Shown here piece after piece: positions 5,256 through 5,828 of a stretch of 5,828 nt of DNA; position 1 is the stretch's first letter, and each line of letters begins with the position of its first letter. The notes beneath the pieces are model-generated. The model saw only the letters and a program-made list of their open reading frames with translations, was not told where the DNA came from and did no database searches. Made by a program: the position numbers and the translations under genes. Source of the stretch: an uncultured Clostridia bacterium. Lineage in GTDB: Bacteria; Bacillota; Clostridia; Peptostreptococcales; Anaerovoracaceae. Location of the stretch: NCBI GenBank assembly GCA_934277655.1, contig CAKQVC010000143.1, forward strand, positions 1-5,828, given 5' to 3'.

Positions 5256-5828
5256 TAAGCAGACGCAGATTGCAGAGTATTATGCGCTGGTTTCGGATAA
5301 CGGGCTGACTATGAATCTGGGAGTGAATCCGCTTTTGCAGTTTGGACTGGCAGAGACCAGGGAGATGCTGTGCAGGAATATATTGACGGATCTGTCTGAG
5401 ATCCGGTATGTGCCTTTTGATTCGGATACTATTGGGAATCCTGCGCTGGATGTGGGTGATGTGCTGAGGTTTGCAGGAGGACAGGCGGATGAGGGACAGA
5501 TTACCTGTATCACTTCCATCAGGCAGAAAATCGGGGGAAGGCAGAGTCTGAAATGTGTGGGGAAGAATCCCAGGCTGGCTCAGGCGAAGTCAAGGAATGA
5601 CAAGAATATTTCGGGGCTGCTGAACCAGATTGAAGATAATGCGAAGACTGGGAAGATCGGGATCCACACGTTTACCAATGCTTCCGTGCATGATATCGGG
5701 CAGACCAGGGTGAAACTGATCAGTATCCAGTTTGCTTCTTCTGAGGAAAATCACATGCAGTTCTTTGCACAGGTTGTTGTGGATGTGGCTGCGGATCCGG
5801 TGGAACGGTCTGCGGAGGCTTCCGGGAC
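5224..5828 (+). CDS. Phage-like tail/minor structural protein, internal fragment (open at both ends)
   Basis: 201 open codons from the junction to the right edge, with no stop. Recognisable stretches are YALVSDNGLTMNLGVNPLLQ (20-39), EIRYVPFDSDTIGNPALDVGDVLRF (59-83), ITSIRQKIGGRQSLKCVGKNP (96-116), then AQAKSRNDKNISGLLNQIE, KTGKIGIHTFTNAS (141-154), and a beta-rich segment (IGQTRVKLISIQFAS...HMQFFAQVVVDV, 158-188). The 'GNPALDVGDVLRF ... kiGGrqsLkcvGknP' pattern is what I recall from tail-tip or tail-spike-like proteins of prophages in gut Bacillota, where a base domain is followed by a linker and receptor-binding or carrier domains; the family name is uncertain. No plausible start with ribosome binding site lies at the left; an upstream ATG (5104) in the frame is antisense to the isochorismatase gene. 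Arginine is AGG in 9 of 11 cases and glycine is never GGC, unlike birA, supporting a foreign origin. Confidence 0.7.
   Translation, partial: MTRYTAVSSTNKQTQIAEYYALVSDNGLTMNLGVNPLLQFGLAETREMLCRNILTDLSEIRYVPFDSDTIGNPALDVGDVLRFAGGQADEGQITCITSIRQKIGGRQSLKCVGKNPRLAQAKSRNDKNISGLLNQIEDNAKTGKIGIHTFTNASVHDIGQTRVKLISIQFASSEENHMQFFAQVVVDVAADPVERSAEASG

Noticed and set aside
5280..5519. A 79-codon minus-strand frame within the tail-like segment.
   Set aside because: It is antisense to the long plus-strand coding frame and has no recognisable motif or ribosome binding site.

Overview
The window looks like chromosomal DNA from a low- to mid-GC Bacillota, most likely a gut Clostridia of the Lachnospiraceae type. 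This rests on protein style (SecA N-terminus, BirA, BioY and the DUF2156 protein), strong AGGAGG-like ribosome binding sites and SigA-type promoters. It is an inference; no database search was possible.

Layout. Positions 1-1487 (minus strand) hold a CNNM/CorC-type membrane protein with a CBS pair, followed 22 bases later by the first 71 codons of secA, probably as one transcript. A 354-base divergent intergenic region (1488-1841) follows. At its right end it carries a near-consensus SigA promoter overlapped by a perfect inverted repeat that reads as a BirA (biotin repressor) operator. Positions 1842-3512 (plus strand) hold birA and bioY. Together with the operator they form a self-contained biotin circuit: BirA senses biotin, loads it onto carboxylases and, when biotin is plentiful, should shut off its own gene and the biotin importer. 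An A-tract/T-tract hairpin at 3587-3640 ends bioY and can also serve the convergent minus-strand gene.

Positions 3700-4653 (minus) hold a DUF2156 (GNAT-fold, LPG-synthase-C-like) protein. Upstream of it on the same strand (4752 to about 5222) is an isochorismatase-family hydrolase that has lost its N-terminus.

At about 5215-5230 the sequence switches abruptly to a different source. From there to the right edge, the plus strand encodes an open segment of a phage-like tail protein with very different codon use (AGG arginine, GGG/GGA glycine, no GGC). Both genes are cut at the same point, head to head, so this is a rearrangement or prophage junction, or an assembly chimera. It is the most anomalous place in the window. 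I see no convincing new defence, CRISPR, RNA or mobile system here; the two points most worth checking are the BirA operator and this junction.
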